This document shows, in pieces, positions 33,670 through 42,463 of a DNA stretch of 64,000 nt. The first letter of the stretch is position 1. Each line of letters begins with the position of its first letter. Under the pieces are notes generated by a model that saw only the letters and a program-made list of their open reading frames with translations, was not told the DNA's origin and ran no database searches. This DNA comes from Telmatobacter sp. DSM 110680. Lineage in GTDB: Bacteria > Acidobacteriota > Terriglobia > Terriglobales > Acidobacteriaceae. A program made the translations under genes and the position numbers. The stretch spans positions 2,666,001 to 2,730,000 of the forward strand of contig NZ_CP121196.1 in NCBI RefSeq assembly GCF_039994875.1, written 5' to 3'.

Positions 33670-34635
33670 TCAGTGTGATGGTAGATTTTCAGGGTAGTCT
33701 CCGAGTTTCTTATCTAGACCGCCTAAAAAATCTAAATTTGGCTGAAATCGATCCTTGTCTAGTGGCCTACTATTGAGTGTTTGTATATCAGATTCAAGCA
33801 GATGGGGATTGAACAATCCGACACATTTATCTTCCTGCTGAGTCGCGTAATTTGGTGCGACCTGGTTTGATCCCGGCCTCAGCATTCTATCCATTGCCTT
33901 ATGAACAACCGGACAAACACCTACACTCGCTTTGAACCAATCACTTTGGATCGTGTCTGACTTTTTAAGAATGCATGCCAAGTAGTTGATGCGATCATTC
34001 TCTGGTGATTGCGGTCCCATAACAGGGCCTCTACATCTTCCATTTGGTGGACACTCGCAATTTATTATTGTTTGCCTCCAATCCCCGGCCACCTTCTGGA
34101 CTTGCCTTGTAACGTCTTCTAACTGTGCGCGTGCACTTGGTTCGGAAAATGATGGCTGCTCCCCAGTAGCCTGCTGTGGCGGAGTAGGCATAGGCTGCGG
34201 AGTCAGCGGTTTTGCCTCTGATGCTATTGCTTTAGTGGTGGATTTTGAAGGATATGCTGTAATCTCGTTACCCTTGCTGTCCACAAACTTAACTATCGGC
34301 GCGGGAGGTCCTTGGACTATAGGGGGACTGATCGACGTTGCGTCGCGCCAATCTATTAAGAAAAACGTCATCGCAATGACAAGCATCCAAAAGCGGACCT
34401 TGCCGCTATACAGAAACCTAAAAAAATCGGGGTGCTTGTTTTCCATCTTCACAAGCCCCTCGTGCTTCTCTTTGATTTTTTTGGCATACTCCATTGCTTG
34501 CCCAACGATGATCCACACCGCCACGATTCCAAACACAGTCCAGAGCGCCACGATCTTAGTCGGGCTGCCCACGTTATGCAGAACCCCAAAGACAGCATTA
34601 AATAACTCGATAAAAGATTTGAATTTCTCCCGCAT
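33670..34635 (-). CDS. Two-TM membrane protein of unknown function, transposon passenger
   Basis: I do not recognise a family. The 321-residue product has TM helices at about 28-45 (IVALWTVFGIVAVWIIVG) and 80-95 (VRFWMLVIAMTFFLID), a short charged loop between them (AKKIKEKHEGLVKMENKHPD), then a Pro/Gln/Ser-rich linker. A C-terminal domain at about 190-321 has five Cys (NCECPPNGRCRG, LACILKK, GVCPVV, DKCVG). If the C-terminus is extracytoplasmic, the cysteines could form disulfides. The start at 34635 gives TM1 near the N-terminus; an in-frame ATG at 34728, only 30 bp from the right terminal repeat, would add 31 basic residues. Confidence 0.65.
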   Translation of the reverse strand: MREKFKSFIELFNAVFGVLHNVGSPTKIVALWTVFGIVAVWIIVGQAMEYAKKIKEKHEGLVKMENKHPDFFRFLYSGKVRFWMLVIAMTFFLIDWRDATSISPPIVQGPPAPIVKFVDSKGNEITAYPSKSTTKAIASEAKPLTPQPMPTPPQQATGEQPSFSEPSARAQLEDVTRQVQKVAGDWRQTIINCECPPNGRCRGPVMGPQSPENDRINYLACILKKSDTIQSDWFKASVGVCPVVHKAMDRMLRPGSNQVAPNYATQQEDKCVGLFNPHLLESDIQTLNSRPLDKDRFQPNLDFLGGLDKKLGDYPENLPSH

Positions 34636-34757
34636 GTCCGCGCCCACACCTCTCCCGTCCCCAGACACTCGCCCGCGTCGAAGGAATACTGGCTGGGATT
34701 TGATGAGAAGTATGGTTTCACTTGGCACCCCTTTGCGCCAATGGAACTTTTGGTCGC

Positions 34758-34781
34758 TGGTTAGCCTAGTCGGTTATTGCC
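34758..34781 (-). repeat. Right terminal inverted repeat of the transposon
   Basis: The 24 bp are the exact reverse complement of the left end at 31285-31308. Confidence 0.93.
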
Positions 34782-34789
34782 GGAATTTT
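34782..34789. repeat. Right target-site duplication (GGAATTTT)
   Basis: Identical to 31277-31284. Joining the flanks at one copy rebuilds a continuous sequence in which CAGGAATTTTCGC is echoed 22 bp later by CAGGAATTTACGC. Confidence 0.9.
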
Positions 34790-34909
34790 CGCTGATGAAT
34801 CAGGAATTTACGCCATTCGACGAGAAGTCAGTGCTTGACGTCCAAGTTGCAAGAGCCAGGAAAAGAAAGCGGACCTCAGGATGACACGGCATCGAGTGGG
34901 GCGAGATAA

Positions 34910-36499
34910 CTAGTGACCCATGGGGGCGGCGGGGAGTTTTTTGGGGCGTTGCATCAGGAACGGGAGCGGGATGAGGACGGTGGTGACCGCGACCATGACC
35001 CAGATGACATCGACGTAGGCGAGAAGGCGGGCCTGTATCTGGGCCATGCCGTAGATCTGCGCGCCGGCGTGATGAATCGCATCAGGCAATGCTGATCCGC
35101 GCTGCATCCATGCGCCGGTGAGGCCACCCCGCATCTGGTCATATGCTGGGTTGCCGGACGCGGCCTTTGGTACGAGCATGGCAAGGTGCTTCTGGCTCAA
35201 ACGTGCCAACAGGGTGGTGATGAAGCTGATGCCCACGCTTCCGCCTAGATTGCGCATGAGCGCTGTTAGTCCGCTGACCTCGTTGTATTTTTCCTGCGGG
35301 ATTCCTGAGTAGCAGAGCGTGTTGATGGGGATAAACAGAAAGGGCAGGCCGAGGGCGATGAAGACGCGCCAGCTGACTGCCTGGCCGAAGCTGACATTGG
35401 GGTTGATCGACGTCATACGCCACAGACCAAAGGTGGTGATGACGAAGCCGATGGCGACGAGCTTGCGCGCGTCGAATTTGGGCGCGAGTGCGCCCGCGAC
35501 GGGGAAGAGGAACATCAGCACAAGTCCGCCGGAGGAGACCGCCATGCCGGCCTGTCGGGCGGAATAACCCATGATTTCCTGCAGGAATTGCGGGATCAGA
35601 ACGGTCGACGAATACAGGGCGACGCCCACCATGAACATGACGAGCTGGGTCATGCCGACGTTGCGGCGCGCAAAGAGGCGCAGGTCGAGGACGGGGTGTT
35701 CGATGGAGAGTTCGCGCCAGAAGAAGAGCGTAAGTCCGATAATCGATGTGATCAGAAGCGTAACGATGAAGCGAGAGCTGAGCCAGTCGTCTTCCTGACC
35801 CTTATCGAGCATGATCTGGATGGAGCCGATGGCAATGATGAGGAGGCCGAGCCCCCAGTAGTCGATACCCTCGCGACGCTTGCGGACTTCGGCGAGATAC
35901 GGCGGGTCTTCGACGAGGCGGTTGGAAAGATAAAGCGAGATGATGCCGACGGGGATGTTGAGGAAGAAGATCCAACGCCAGGTGTAGTTGTCGACGATCC
36001 ATCCTCCGACAGTCGGGCCGAGGACGGGGGCGGTGACGACGGCGACTCCGTATACGGCGAAGGCCATGCTGCGTTTCTGGGGCGGGAAGGTGTCGGCGAG
36101 GATCGATTGCTCGCTAGGCTGGAGGCCGCCTCCAGCAGCGCCCTGGAGCACACGGAAGAAGACCAGCATGCCGAGAGTAGGGGCGATGCCGCAAAGCAGG
36201 GACGCGACGGTGAAGAGGAAGACGCAGCTCATGTAGAAGCGCTTGCGACCGATGCGGTTGGCGATCCAGCCGCTGATGGGCAGCACCATGGCGTTGGCTA
36301 CGAGATAGCTAGTAAGGACCCAGGTGGCCTCCTCCGGGCTGGCGCCGAGCGAGCCGCCGATGTGGGGCATAGCGACGTTGGCGATGGAGGTGTCGAGCGC
36401 CTCCATGAAAGTGGCGAGCGTGACGGTAATGGCGATGGCCCAGGGATTGGCCCGGGGTCGCCACGTGTCGTGGAATGTGGTTGTCGCCGCGGCGGCCAC
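34910..36499 (-). CDS. DHA2-family (EmrB/QacA-like) multidrug MFS transporter
   Basis: This proton-coupled exporter in the inner membrane is 529 residues with about 14 TM helices. It has motif C-like VLGPTVGGWIVDNYTWRWIF, the early signature LDTSIANVAMPHI and the motif A-like IANRIGRKRFYM. Pumps of this family pair with EmrA adaptors and TolC; the pair at 559-3236 lacks its own pump, so a split system is possible. The start is GTG with AAAGGA upstream. It is divergent from tsaB across 133 bp. Confidence 0.92.
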   Translation of the reverse strand: MAAAATTTFHDTWRPRANPWAIAITVTLATFMEALDTSIANVAMPHIGGSLGASPEEATWVLTSYLVANAMVLPISGWIANRIGRKRFYMSCVFLFTVASLLCGIAPTLGMLVFFRVLQGAAGGGLQPSEQSILADTFPPQKRSMAFAVYGVAVVTAPVLGPTVGGWIVDNYTWRWIFFLNIPVGIISLYLSNRLVEDPPYLAEVRKRREGIDYWGLGLLIIAIGSIQIMLDKGQEDDWLSSRFIVTLLITSIIGLTLFFWRELSIEHPVLDLRLFARRNVGMTQLVMFMVGVALYSSTVLIPQFLQEIMGYSARQAGMAVSSGGLVLMFLFPVAGALAPKFDARKLVAIGFVITTFGLWRMTSINPNVSFGQAVSWRVFIALGLPFLFIPINTLCYSGIPQEKYNEVSGLTALMRNLGGSVGISFITTLLARLSQKHLAMLVPKAASGNPAYDQMRGGLTGAWMQRGSALPDAIHHAGAQIYGMAQIQARLLAYVDVIWVMVAVTTVLIPLPFLMQRPKKLPAAPMGH

Positions 36500-36632
36500 G
36501 CCAGATCCTTTCAGATTTGAAGGTGCTTCGTTTAGCCGCCGAGGCAGCAGATGATACGAGGGAGTGCTGACACCAGATTAACGGAATTTGGACGCCTTGA
36601 GGGCTGGCGGAGGTATGTAATCCTGAGAGGAG

Positions 36633-37355
36633 ATGCAAGGCACTCAATCAGTTGCGGAGATGCGGGCTGAGGCGGACTTTCTGGTGCTGGGAGTGGATAC
36701 CTGTGGGCCATCGGGGACGGTAGCGCTGGCGCGGCTCAAGAGTGGGGCAGCGAGGATCCTGAGACAGACCGAACTCGCAGGGCGGAGCTTTTCAGCAACG
36801 CTGGTGGCGGCCATTGGTGACCTGCTGACGGGGTTCGGGATAAAGCTGGGTGAGATCGGCGCAATTGTCGTGACGAGTGGGCCGGGGAGCTTTACAGGGG
36901 TTCGCGTGGGTTTGAGCGCGGTGAAAGGGCTGGCGGAGCCGGGGCAGATTCCGGTGGTTGCGGTGTCTCGGCTGGGGGTGTTGTCGGCGAAGGCTGGAGT
37001 CGGGTCGGCGGCATTGGACGCTCATCGGCACGAGGTTTTTCTGCGGCTCGTCGGAGAGGACGGTTGTACGCGAGAGTTGCTGGCGGGAGCGGAGGAGTTG
37101 TCGGACGTGCATGCGCAGCCGGCGCAGATTGCGGTTTGCGATGATCAGGCTGCGGAACTCCTGAAAGCGTCGTGGCAAGGAGTCGAACTGGTTCGAAGCG
37201 ATGCGCCGACCGCGGCGGATGCGATTCAACTATGCGTGGCGCGGATTCTGCGACGGGAGTTTGACGATCTGGCACTCCTGGATGGGCACTATCTGCGGCG
37301 ATCGGATGCGGAGATCTTCGGCGATCCGACGGCACCGAAGGCGCAGCGAGCATGA
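36633..37355 (+). CDS. tsaB: tRNA threonylcarbamoyladenosine biosynthesis protein TsaB
   Basis: TsaB is the scaffold partner of TsaD in t6A synthesis. This is 240 residues with the ASKHA-fold entry LVLGVDTCGPSGTVALA and the conserved VVTSGPGSFTGVRVGLSAVK. LDAHRHEVFLRL corresponds to the family's 'DAr..evY' strand. The first ATG (36633) has AGGAG directly against it, and the ATG at 36660 likewise; either start is possible, giving 240 or 231 residues. The stop overlaps the rimI start as ATGA. Confidence 0.93.
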   Translation: MQGTQSVAEMRAEADFLVLGVDTCGPSGTVALARLKSGAARILRQTELAGRSFSATLVAAIGDLLTGFGIKLGEIGAIVVTSGPGSFTGVRVGLSAVKGLAEPGQIPVVAVSRLGVLSAKAGVGSAALDAHRHEVFLRLVGEDGCTRELLAGAEELSDVHAQPAQIAVCDDQAAELLKASWQGVELVRSDAPTAADAIQLCVARILRREFDDLALLDGHYLRRSDAEIFGDPTAPKAQRA

Positions 37356-37867
37356 GCGGCAAATCGTCGATCTTGATTCGCACGATGAGCGCGTCGGACA
37401 TTGACCGGGTGGTGGAGATCGCCTCTGGGTTGGATCATGCGCCGCAGTGGCCACGGCGCGTCTACGAGGCTGCACTGAGTGAATCTTCTCCGAGGCGCAT
37501 TATTCTGGTCGCCGAAGACGCAGGAACCGGAGCGGCGGTGGGCTTTGCGGTGGCTGTGATGGTTCCATCGGAAGCTGAATTGGAGTCGATTGGCGTCATG
37601 GCGGGATATCAGCGCCAGGGTGTCGGGCGACGGCTTTTCGAGGCAGTAAGTGCTGAACTTTCTCGTGTTCAAATACGCGGATTGGTGCTTGAAGTGCGCG
37701 ACTCAAATAAGGCTGCGCGAGGCTTCTACGGGTCCTTTGGGTTTATCGAAGTGGGACGACGGCCGGGCTACTATGCTGACCCCGTTGAGGATGCCATTCT
37801 GATGCGTTTGGATGTCGAGGGCAGGCCGGATGCTGAGAAACGAGCGCATCGTAAGGTCGAAATGTGA
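37352..37867 (+). CDS. rimI: Ribosomal-protein-alanine N-acetyltransferase RimI-like
   Basis: This GNAT acetyltransferase of 171 residues is expected to act on the N-terminus of ribosomal protein S18. The acetyl-CoA site is GVMAGYQRQGVGRRLFEAV, followed by LEVRDSNKAARGFYGSFGF and YYADPVEDAILM, a typical RimI ending. It starts within the ATGA overlap with tsaB, a common gene pair. The C-terminal 15 residues (VEGRPDAEKRAHRK) are extra to the fold and basic. Confidence 0.9.
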   Translation: MSGKSSILIRTMSASDIDRVVEIASGLDHAPQWPRRVYEAALSESSPRRIILVAEDAGTGAAVGFAVAVMVPSEAELESIGVMAGYQRQGVGRRLFEAVSAELSRVQIRGLVLEVRDSNKAARGFYGSFGFIEVGRRPGYYADPVEDAILMRLDVEGRPDAEKRAHRKVEM

Positions 37868-37995
37868 TTTGTGTCACGTGTGCTGATTGTGGATCAAGAA
37901 ATCCACAGCTCCGGGCATTTTCTTGTGTCTTCCCGCTTGCCGATTGCGCGCCGGAGGACTATATGTATTTGGTTAAGAAGGGTCGGAGGTGCTTG

Positions 37996-38205
37996 ATGGA
38001 TGAGATAAATGACTCCACGCTGAGCGAAGAAATTGGCCGTCTTCATGCCGAACATCGTCGCTACGCTCAGCGGTTGGAAGAATTGCTTCAGAAACCTTAT
38101 CTCTCTACGGATGAGGAACTCGAAGAAGTTCGCTTGAAGAAGCTGAAACTACATGCCAAGGACCTGATTTACGCTCTCGAGCATCGGGCCCCGGCAATCG
38201 CGTAG
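37996..38205 (+). CDS. YdcH-like (DUF465) small coiled-coil protein
   Basis: The 69-residue protein has the YdcH signature: EEIGRLHAEHRRYAQRLEEL, a short turn with acidic residues, then RLKKLKLHAKDLIYALEH. It is an antiparallel helical hairpin of unknown function. ATG at 37996 has GGAGG 7 bp upstream. A second in-frame ATG at 37963 also has GGAGG (37953-37957) and would add 11 residues (MYLVKKGRRCL), so both forms may be made. It follows rimI by 128 bp. Confidence 0.82.
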   Translation: MDEINDSTLSEEIGRLHAEHRRYAQRLEELLQKPYLSTDEELEEVRLKKLKLHAKDLIYALEHRAPAIA

Positions 38206-38316
38206 AGTTTCAGACCTTCGGGTCGTATGACGATGAAAGGAACGGCTGAGCCGTCCGGTTTCAGCCGCGCGCAGGATGAGATTCTGCTGCCGCGCTCTCC
38301 GTGTCCAATTCAACCG

Positions 38317-38322
38317 TATAAT
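38317..38322 (+). promoter_or_regulatory. Consensus -10 box before psd
   Basis: TATAAT lies 11 bp before the psd ATG, which would leave a leader of only about five bases. No -35 match is seen at the usual spacing. AGGG lies between the two, so the reading as a promoter is uncertain. Confidence 0.35.
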
Positions 38323-38333
38323 CGTTAGGGACA

Positions 38334-39035
38334 ATGGTTCGTGACGGTTACATCTACGGTATGAGTCTGGTGGCAGTGGCAGCAGTGTTGGCATGGGCCA
38401 CTGGCACGTGGGTATGGAGTATCGTGCCCGTTCTTCTGGGCGCATTTTTCGTGTGGTTCTTCCGCGATCCTCAACGTGAAATACCTAATGGACAAGGATT
38501 GCTGGTTTCGCCTGCCGACGGGTTGGTGACCGAAACCGTTCGCATTGAAACGCCCAGCGGTCCGCGGCAGCGCATCAGCATTTTCCTGAATGTCTTCGAT
38601 GTGCACGTGAACCGCTCTCCAATTGCGGGGGAGATCACGGCAGTTCGCTATCAGAGGGGGAAATTTCTGAATGCGATGAACCAAAAGTGTGCCGATCTCA
38701 ACGAACAAAATATCGTGACGGTACACGGCGAGGGCATGGAGATCGTTTTCAAGCAGATCGCGGGGTTGATTGCCCGGCGGATCATCTTCAACCATCGCGT
38801 GGGTGACCGCGTGGAGCGGGGCCAGCGCGTCGGGCTGATCAAATTCGGTTCGCGCACGGACGTCATACTGCCTGCCGAGGCAGAGATTCGCGTCAAGACC
38901 GGACAGCGGGTGAAGGGCGGATCGTCCATCATTGCTGAGATGCCGGAGTCTGAGCTTGCTGTGGGTGTGACTGCACAGCGGAAGACTGCGAGTGCGAGCG
39001 CAGAACCTGAGATCGTCGAAGGAGACGAAGCTTGA
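38334..39035 (+). CDS. psd: Phosphatidylserine decarboxylase proenzyme, short type
   Basis: Psd turns phosphatidylserine into phosphatidylethanolamine at the membrane. The 233-residue proenzyme is the short archaeal-like type. It has TM segments near the N-terminus ([31 protein letters not shown]), then [18 protein letters not shown] and the self-cleavage site G172-S173 in [13 protein letters not shown], from which the pyruvoyl group forms. A tail of about 25 residues rich in Ala, Glu and Ser follows the domain. The stop overlaps pssA (TTGA), so the two lipid genes are coupled. Confidence 0.94.
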   Translation: MVRDGYIYGMSLVAVAAVLAWATGTWVWSIVPVLLGAFFVWFFRDPQREIPNGQGLLVSPADGLVTETVRIETPSGPRQRISIFLNVFDVHVNRSPIAGEITAVRYQRGKFLNAMNQKCADLNEQNIVTVHGEGMEIVFKQIAGLIARRIIFNHRVGDRVERGQRVGLIKFGSRTDVILPAEAEIRVKTGQRVKGGSSIIAEMPESELAVGVTAQRKTASASAEPEIVEGDEA

Positions 39036-39946
39036 ACTTCTCTGAAGCAGAGCTCGCCAAGGCCAAGAAAAAGGCGCGTCTGCGGCGGGGCATGTTTATT
39101 CTGCCGTCACTTTTCACCGCGATGAATATCGGCGCGGGCTATTTTGCGATTACGCAGACCATTGAAGCAGCCAGCAGCGCGGCACAGACGAACGGCGCAC
39201 AGATGCACCTGGATTGGGCGGCAATCGCGATCCTGCTGGCTATTCCGTTCGATTCGCTTGATGGGCGGATCGCGCGCATGACGAATACAGCAAGCGATTT
39301 TGGCCGGGAACTGGATTCGCTGGCGGACGTGATTACATTTGGCGTCGCGCCGAGTTTGCTGGCGTTTGTGTGGGGCTTTCATTTCCTGCCCGACACCATT
39401 AATCCGCAGCTCCGTCAGCATCTCGTCCAGGCCGGAGCGTTTATTTGCTTTCTGTTTTTGATGGGCGGAGCCTCGCGACTGGCTAGATTCAACATCAGCC
39501 ATGATCCGAAGCCGAGAAATCCAGGAAGGCCTGATCGCAAATATTTTGTGGGCATGCCGATTCCCGGAGCTGCGGGTCTGCTGGCGGCTACGGTGCATTT
39601 CTTTTATGGGATACCGGTGCAGGCATGGTGGGTGGCGATACCCTGGCTGATCCTGGTGGGCCTTGCGGGATTCTTAATGGTGAGCACGTGGCGATTCTGG
39701 TCGGGCAAGGAGATCGACCTTGGTCGCAGTCATCCATTCCAGCTACTGTTCATCATTGCGATTGTGCTGTATGTAGTCCTCCGCTATTCCGGCGTGGTTT
39801 TGTTCGCGATTGCGCTGGTATACATGTTTTCGGGTATCTGGGCGCGGGCTGCGTATGGATGGTCGCGCCGGCGGCGGCGAGGACAACGAAACGATTCGAA
39901 AGGGCTGCCTGAGGGCCCCGATCCTGATCCGCTGCATCACTCCTGA
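39032..39946 (+). CDS. pssA: CDP-diacylglycerol--serine O-phosphatidyltransferase
   Basis: PssA makes phosphatidylserine, the substrate of Psd. The 304-residue membrane enzyme contains the CDP-alcohol phosphotransferase motif in order ([18 protein letters not shown] then [14 protein letters not shown]...G...D...D) and about seven TM helices. The start is TTG at 39032, overlapping the psd stop by four bases, with GGAG 8 bp upstream. The cytoplasmic tail is basic ([11 protein letters not shown]), then ends with Pro and Asp repeats. Confidence 0.94.
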   Translation: MNFSEAELAKAKKKARLRRGMFILPSLFTAMNIGAGYFAITQTIEAASSAAQTNGAQMHLDWAAIAILLAIPFDSLDGRIARMTNTASDFGRELDSLADVITFGVAPSLLAFVWGFHFLPDTINPQLRQHLVQAGAFICFLFLMGGASRLARFNISHDPKPRNPGRPDRKYFVGMPIPGAAGLLAATVHFFYGIPVQAWWVAIPWLILVGLAGFLMVSTWRFWSGKEIDLGRSHPFQLLFIIAIVLYVVLRYSGVVLFAIALVYMFSGIWARAAYGWSRRRRRGQRNDSKGLPEGPDPDPLHHS

Positions 39947-39970
39947 GTACAAACGACAAGAAGGAAGCCT

Positions 39971-40996
39971 GTGTACAAGATTGCCATCGTTGGAGCGTCC
40001 ACACTGCTGGGGAAAGAGTTGAAAGAGGCTCTTACCGAGTCGTCGCTTGCCACAGCGAGCTTCACCCTCTTTGACGAAGAAGAGGGCCTTGGCCAACTCG
40101 ATCAACTTGGCGACGAGGTCACTTTTGTTCAAGCTGTGAGCGGGGAGTCGTTCGAGCACGTGGACTTCACCTTTTTCTGCGGAACAGAGACCATGACGCG
40201 CAAATACTGGCGTGAGGCACTGCGAGCCGGATCGACGGTGCTGGATCTTTCAGGTGCTCTCGACCAGGAGCCCGGGGTTCTGGTGCGTTCGCCGTGGGTG
40301 GGAGAGCAGGATGTAGCCGCCGATTTGTTTACCCCGGCGGTGGTTCCAGCGCATCCGGCAGCACTGGCGCTGGCGCTTTTGATGGAGCGCTTACAGCAGA
40401 CTGCTCCGGTGAGGGAAGCTGCGGCGACCGTTATGCTGCCCGCGAGCGAGTTTGGCCGGGCCGCGATGGATGAACTTCATCAACAGACGGTAAATCTTTT
40501 GAGCTTTCAATCGATACCGCGCGAGACGTTTGACGCGCAACTGGCTTACAACCTGCTTTCTGGCTTCGGCGAAAATTCCAAAGTCCGCATGGGCGCGATG
40601 GACGCGCGGATACGGCGTCAGTACGCCTCGCTAGCTGGGAGACGCCTCTCAGTTCTGGCGATACAAACGATCAGCGCGCCCGTTTTTCATGGCCACACCT
40701 TTTCGATCTTCGCCGAACTGGAGCGGCCGGTGGACTTATCGGCGCTGGAAGACGCGTTAAGTGGTGACCATGTGGATCTAGTGCTTGAAGACACTGATTC
40801 GCCTTCGAATCTCTCGGCCACCGGACAGAACGATGTGCTGGTTCGGCTTCGACTTGAGCCGGGGACGCGCAATGCAAATGAATCGGCGCGGGTCTGGTTA
40901 TGGGCGGCGTCGGACAATTTGCGGCTGTTTGCTCAAAATGCGGTGGAGTGTGCGCTGGACCTGCGAAGGCTGAGGCCGCAGGGCACGGTGCAGTAG
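39971..40996 (+). CDS. Aspartate-semialdehyde-dehydrogenase-like protein lacking the catalytic cysteine
   Basis: The 341-residue protein has the ASADH fold signals: MYKIAIVGASTLLGKELKE for NAD(P) binding, VLDLSGALDQEPGVLV for the middle, and FHGHTFSIFAELERPVD in the dimer domain. Where active enzymes have the nucleophile in a NPxC motif, this one has AVVPAHPAALALAL (about residues 123-136) with no Cys. It resembles the Usg-1 type of inactive paralogue. A regulatory or structural role is inferred. The start is GTG with AAGGAAG upstream. It follows pssA by 24 bp. Confidence 0.82.
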   Translation: MYKIAIVGASTLLGKELKEALTESSLATASFTLFDEEEGLGQLDQLGDEVTFVQAVSGESFEHVDFTFFCGTETMTRKYWREALRAGSTVLDLSGALDQEPGVLVRSPWVGEQDVAADLFTPAVVPAHPAALALALLMERLQQTAPVREAAATVMLPASEFGRAAMDELHQQTVNLLSFQSIPRETFDAQLAYNLLSGFGENSKVRMGAMDARIRRQYASLAGRRLSVLAIQTISAPVFHGHTFSIFAELERPVDLSALEDALSGDHVDLVLEDTDSPSNLSATGQNDVLVRLRLEPGTRNANESARVWLWAASDNLRLFAQNAVECALDLRRLRPQGTVQ

Positions 40997-41023
40997 GTTA
41001 CGGCATTCGAAGTCAATTCAGAA

Positions 41024-42181
41024 TTATCTGCAGCAACGCGTCCACAACTGCTCGATGTAGCTGTCGGTCATGCCGGCGATGTAGTCAGCTACTGTCCTGG
41101 CCAATCCCTCGCTTGGAATCTGAAGCTGGTGATCGGCGGGGAGCAATCCGGGATCGCCCATCAGCGCTGAGAATAGATCGCGCACGAGCCGGGCGGCGCG
41201 CTCATGCTCTTCTTCCATTCCGGGCGAGTTGTAGAAGTTGGTATATAGAAAGCCCTTGGCTGTAGCGCGTTCCGCCTCCATAGCCGGGCCGAGTGCCGCA
41301 ATTCTTCCGGGAGCATTCCGGATATCTTCAAGCGTGGTAGCTCCCAGAGCGTTGACGCGACTTCGCACCTCATCGATCAAATCTGTGACCAGGGCGTTGA
41401 GCATGCGATTCAGGGTTTCATAGACTGCCTGCTTCGACTGCGCCAACGGGTATTCATTTGTCACTTCGTCATGGAACCGGCGGAAGAAGGGCACTTGATC
41501 CCGGACAGCCTCGAGGTTAAGGATGCCCGAATCGAGTCCGTCATCGAAATCGGCGGTGAGGTAGGCGATTTCGTCAGCGAGATCGATTAATTGCGCTTCC
41601 AGCGGAGGGCGAAGATCGAGGAAGTATTCAGCGAGCTCGGGATGAGAGGCGGAGGTGTAATCGCGAGAGTGCTTGATGATGCCTTCGCGCACGCCGAGTG
41701 TGAGATTGAGGCCGCGGTATGCAGGGTATCGCTCTTCGAACCAGGTAACGATGCGGAGCGCGTGCAAGTTGTGGTCGAAGCCAAGGCCGTACTGCCGCAA
41801 AGCGGTGTCGAGGGCTTTCTCGCCGGCGTGGCCAAAGGGAGGATGTCCGATATCGTGCGCCAGGGCGAGGGTTTCGGCGAGTTCGGAGTTCAAACCGAGA
41901 GACACCGCAATTGTTCGGGAGATCTGCGCCACTTCGAGGGTATGCGTGAGGCGGCTGCGGAAATGGTCGCCCGGTAGATCGCGAGCGAGCCGGGAGAATA
42001 CCTGGGTTTTCCCTGCGAGGCGGCGAAAGGCGCGAGCGTGGAGAATGCGGGCGTTATCGCGAGCGAAGGGAGAGCGATAGGGATGGGGAGTCTCGGGATG
42101 CTTGCGAGCGGCTAGCGTGCCATAGCCATCGACGGCTATATTTTCGGCCAGCAAGGCATTCATTTGGATTTGAAAACTCAT
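41024..42181 (-). CDS. dgt: Deoxyguanosinetriphosphate triphosphohydrolase-like protein
   Basis: This HD-domain enzyme removes triphosphate from dNTPs. The 385-residue protein has H80 (SRLTHTLEVAQ), H109-D110 (LALAHDIGHPPFGHAG) and the early family motif RSPFARDNARILHARAFRRL with KTQVF. The later HD Asp is probably in IDLADEIAYLTADFDDG. The length is as expected for the short dGTPase class. It is convergent with the Asd-like gene (27-bp gap). A second ATG at 42163 is less likely, because it lacks a ribosome binding site. Confidence 0.93.
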   Translation of the reverse strand: MSFQIQMNALLAENIAVDGYGTLAARKHPETPHPYRSPFARDNARILHARAFRRLAGKTQVFSRLARDLPGDHFRSRLTHTLEVAQISRTIAVSLGLNSELAETLALAHDIGHPPFGHAGEKALDTALRQYGLGFDHNLHALRIVTWFEERYPAYRGLNLTLGVREGIIKHSRDYTSASHPELAEYFLDLRPPLEAQLIDLADEIAYLTADFDDGLDSGILNLEAVRDQVPFFRRFHDEVTNEYPLAQSKQAVYETLNRMLNALVTDLIDEVRSRVNALGATTLEDIRNAPGRIAALGPAMEAERATAKGFLYTNFYNSPGMEEEHERAARLVRDLFSALMGDPGLLPADHQLQIPSEGLARTVADYIAGMTDSYIEQLWTRCCR

Positions 42182-42463
42182 CCTGTTACGGTCTTAGTCT
42201 GGTTATACCGCAGAAATGCAGGCGCACGCACAAAGATCCCTACAGGGTCGGAGGAGAATGAGAAGATCGTCTTCACCGGATTGCTACGAACGTGTTTGAA
42301 GTCACCATTGTGAGGGATGCACGGTGCTATAGAATCCTTCCTGCGACAGGATTGGACAATTACCGGGTTTCCGGAGTACCATCCTGCCGATTTTAGAAAG
42401 TGCGCGGGCGGGCGTCGTAATCTCGCGCATTCCGAGATTTTTCACTTCGGACTGGAGGCAAGA

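Larger units (their letters stand above)
31285..34781. mobile_element. IS1595-family transposon with two passenger genes (3,497 bp)
   Basis: Perfect 24-bp terminal inverted repeats start with GGCAATAACCGA at 31285 and end with its complement at 34781. They are flanked by identical 8-bp copies of GGAATTTT. Inside are a P63C-domain gene (minus), an IS1595/ISXO2-type transposase (plus) and a membrane-protein gene (minus). Eight-base duplications and passenger genes are known features of the IS1595 family. The passenger genes appear more AT-rich than the neighbourhood, which fits recent arrival. The perfect ends and intact transposase suggest the element could still move. No known gene is broken by it, as the target was intergenic. 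Confidence 0.92.

Noticed and set aside
34720..34738. Sigma-54-like TTGGCACCCCTTTGCG near the right end of the transposon
   Set aside because: The GG and GC are 9 bp apart rather than 10, and no gene starts downstream on that strand.
35588..36520. 310-codon acidic plus-strand frame opposite the MFS gene
   Set aside because: It is a complement artefact of a GC-rich membrane protein gene: Asp, Glu and Gly runs with no fold pattern.
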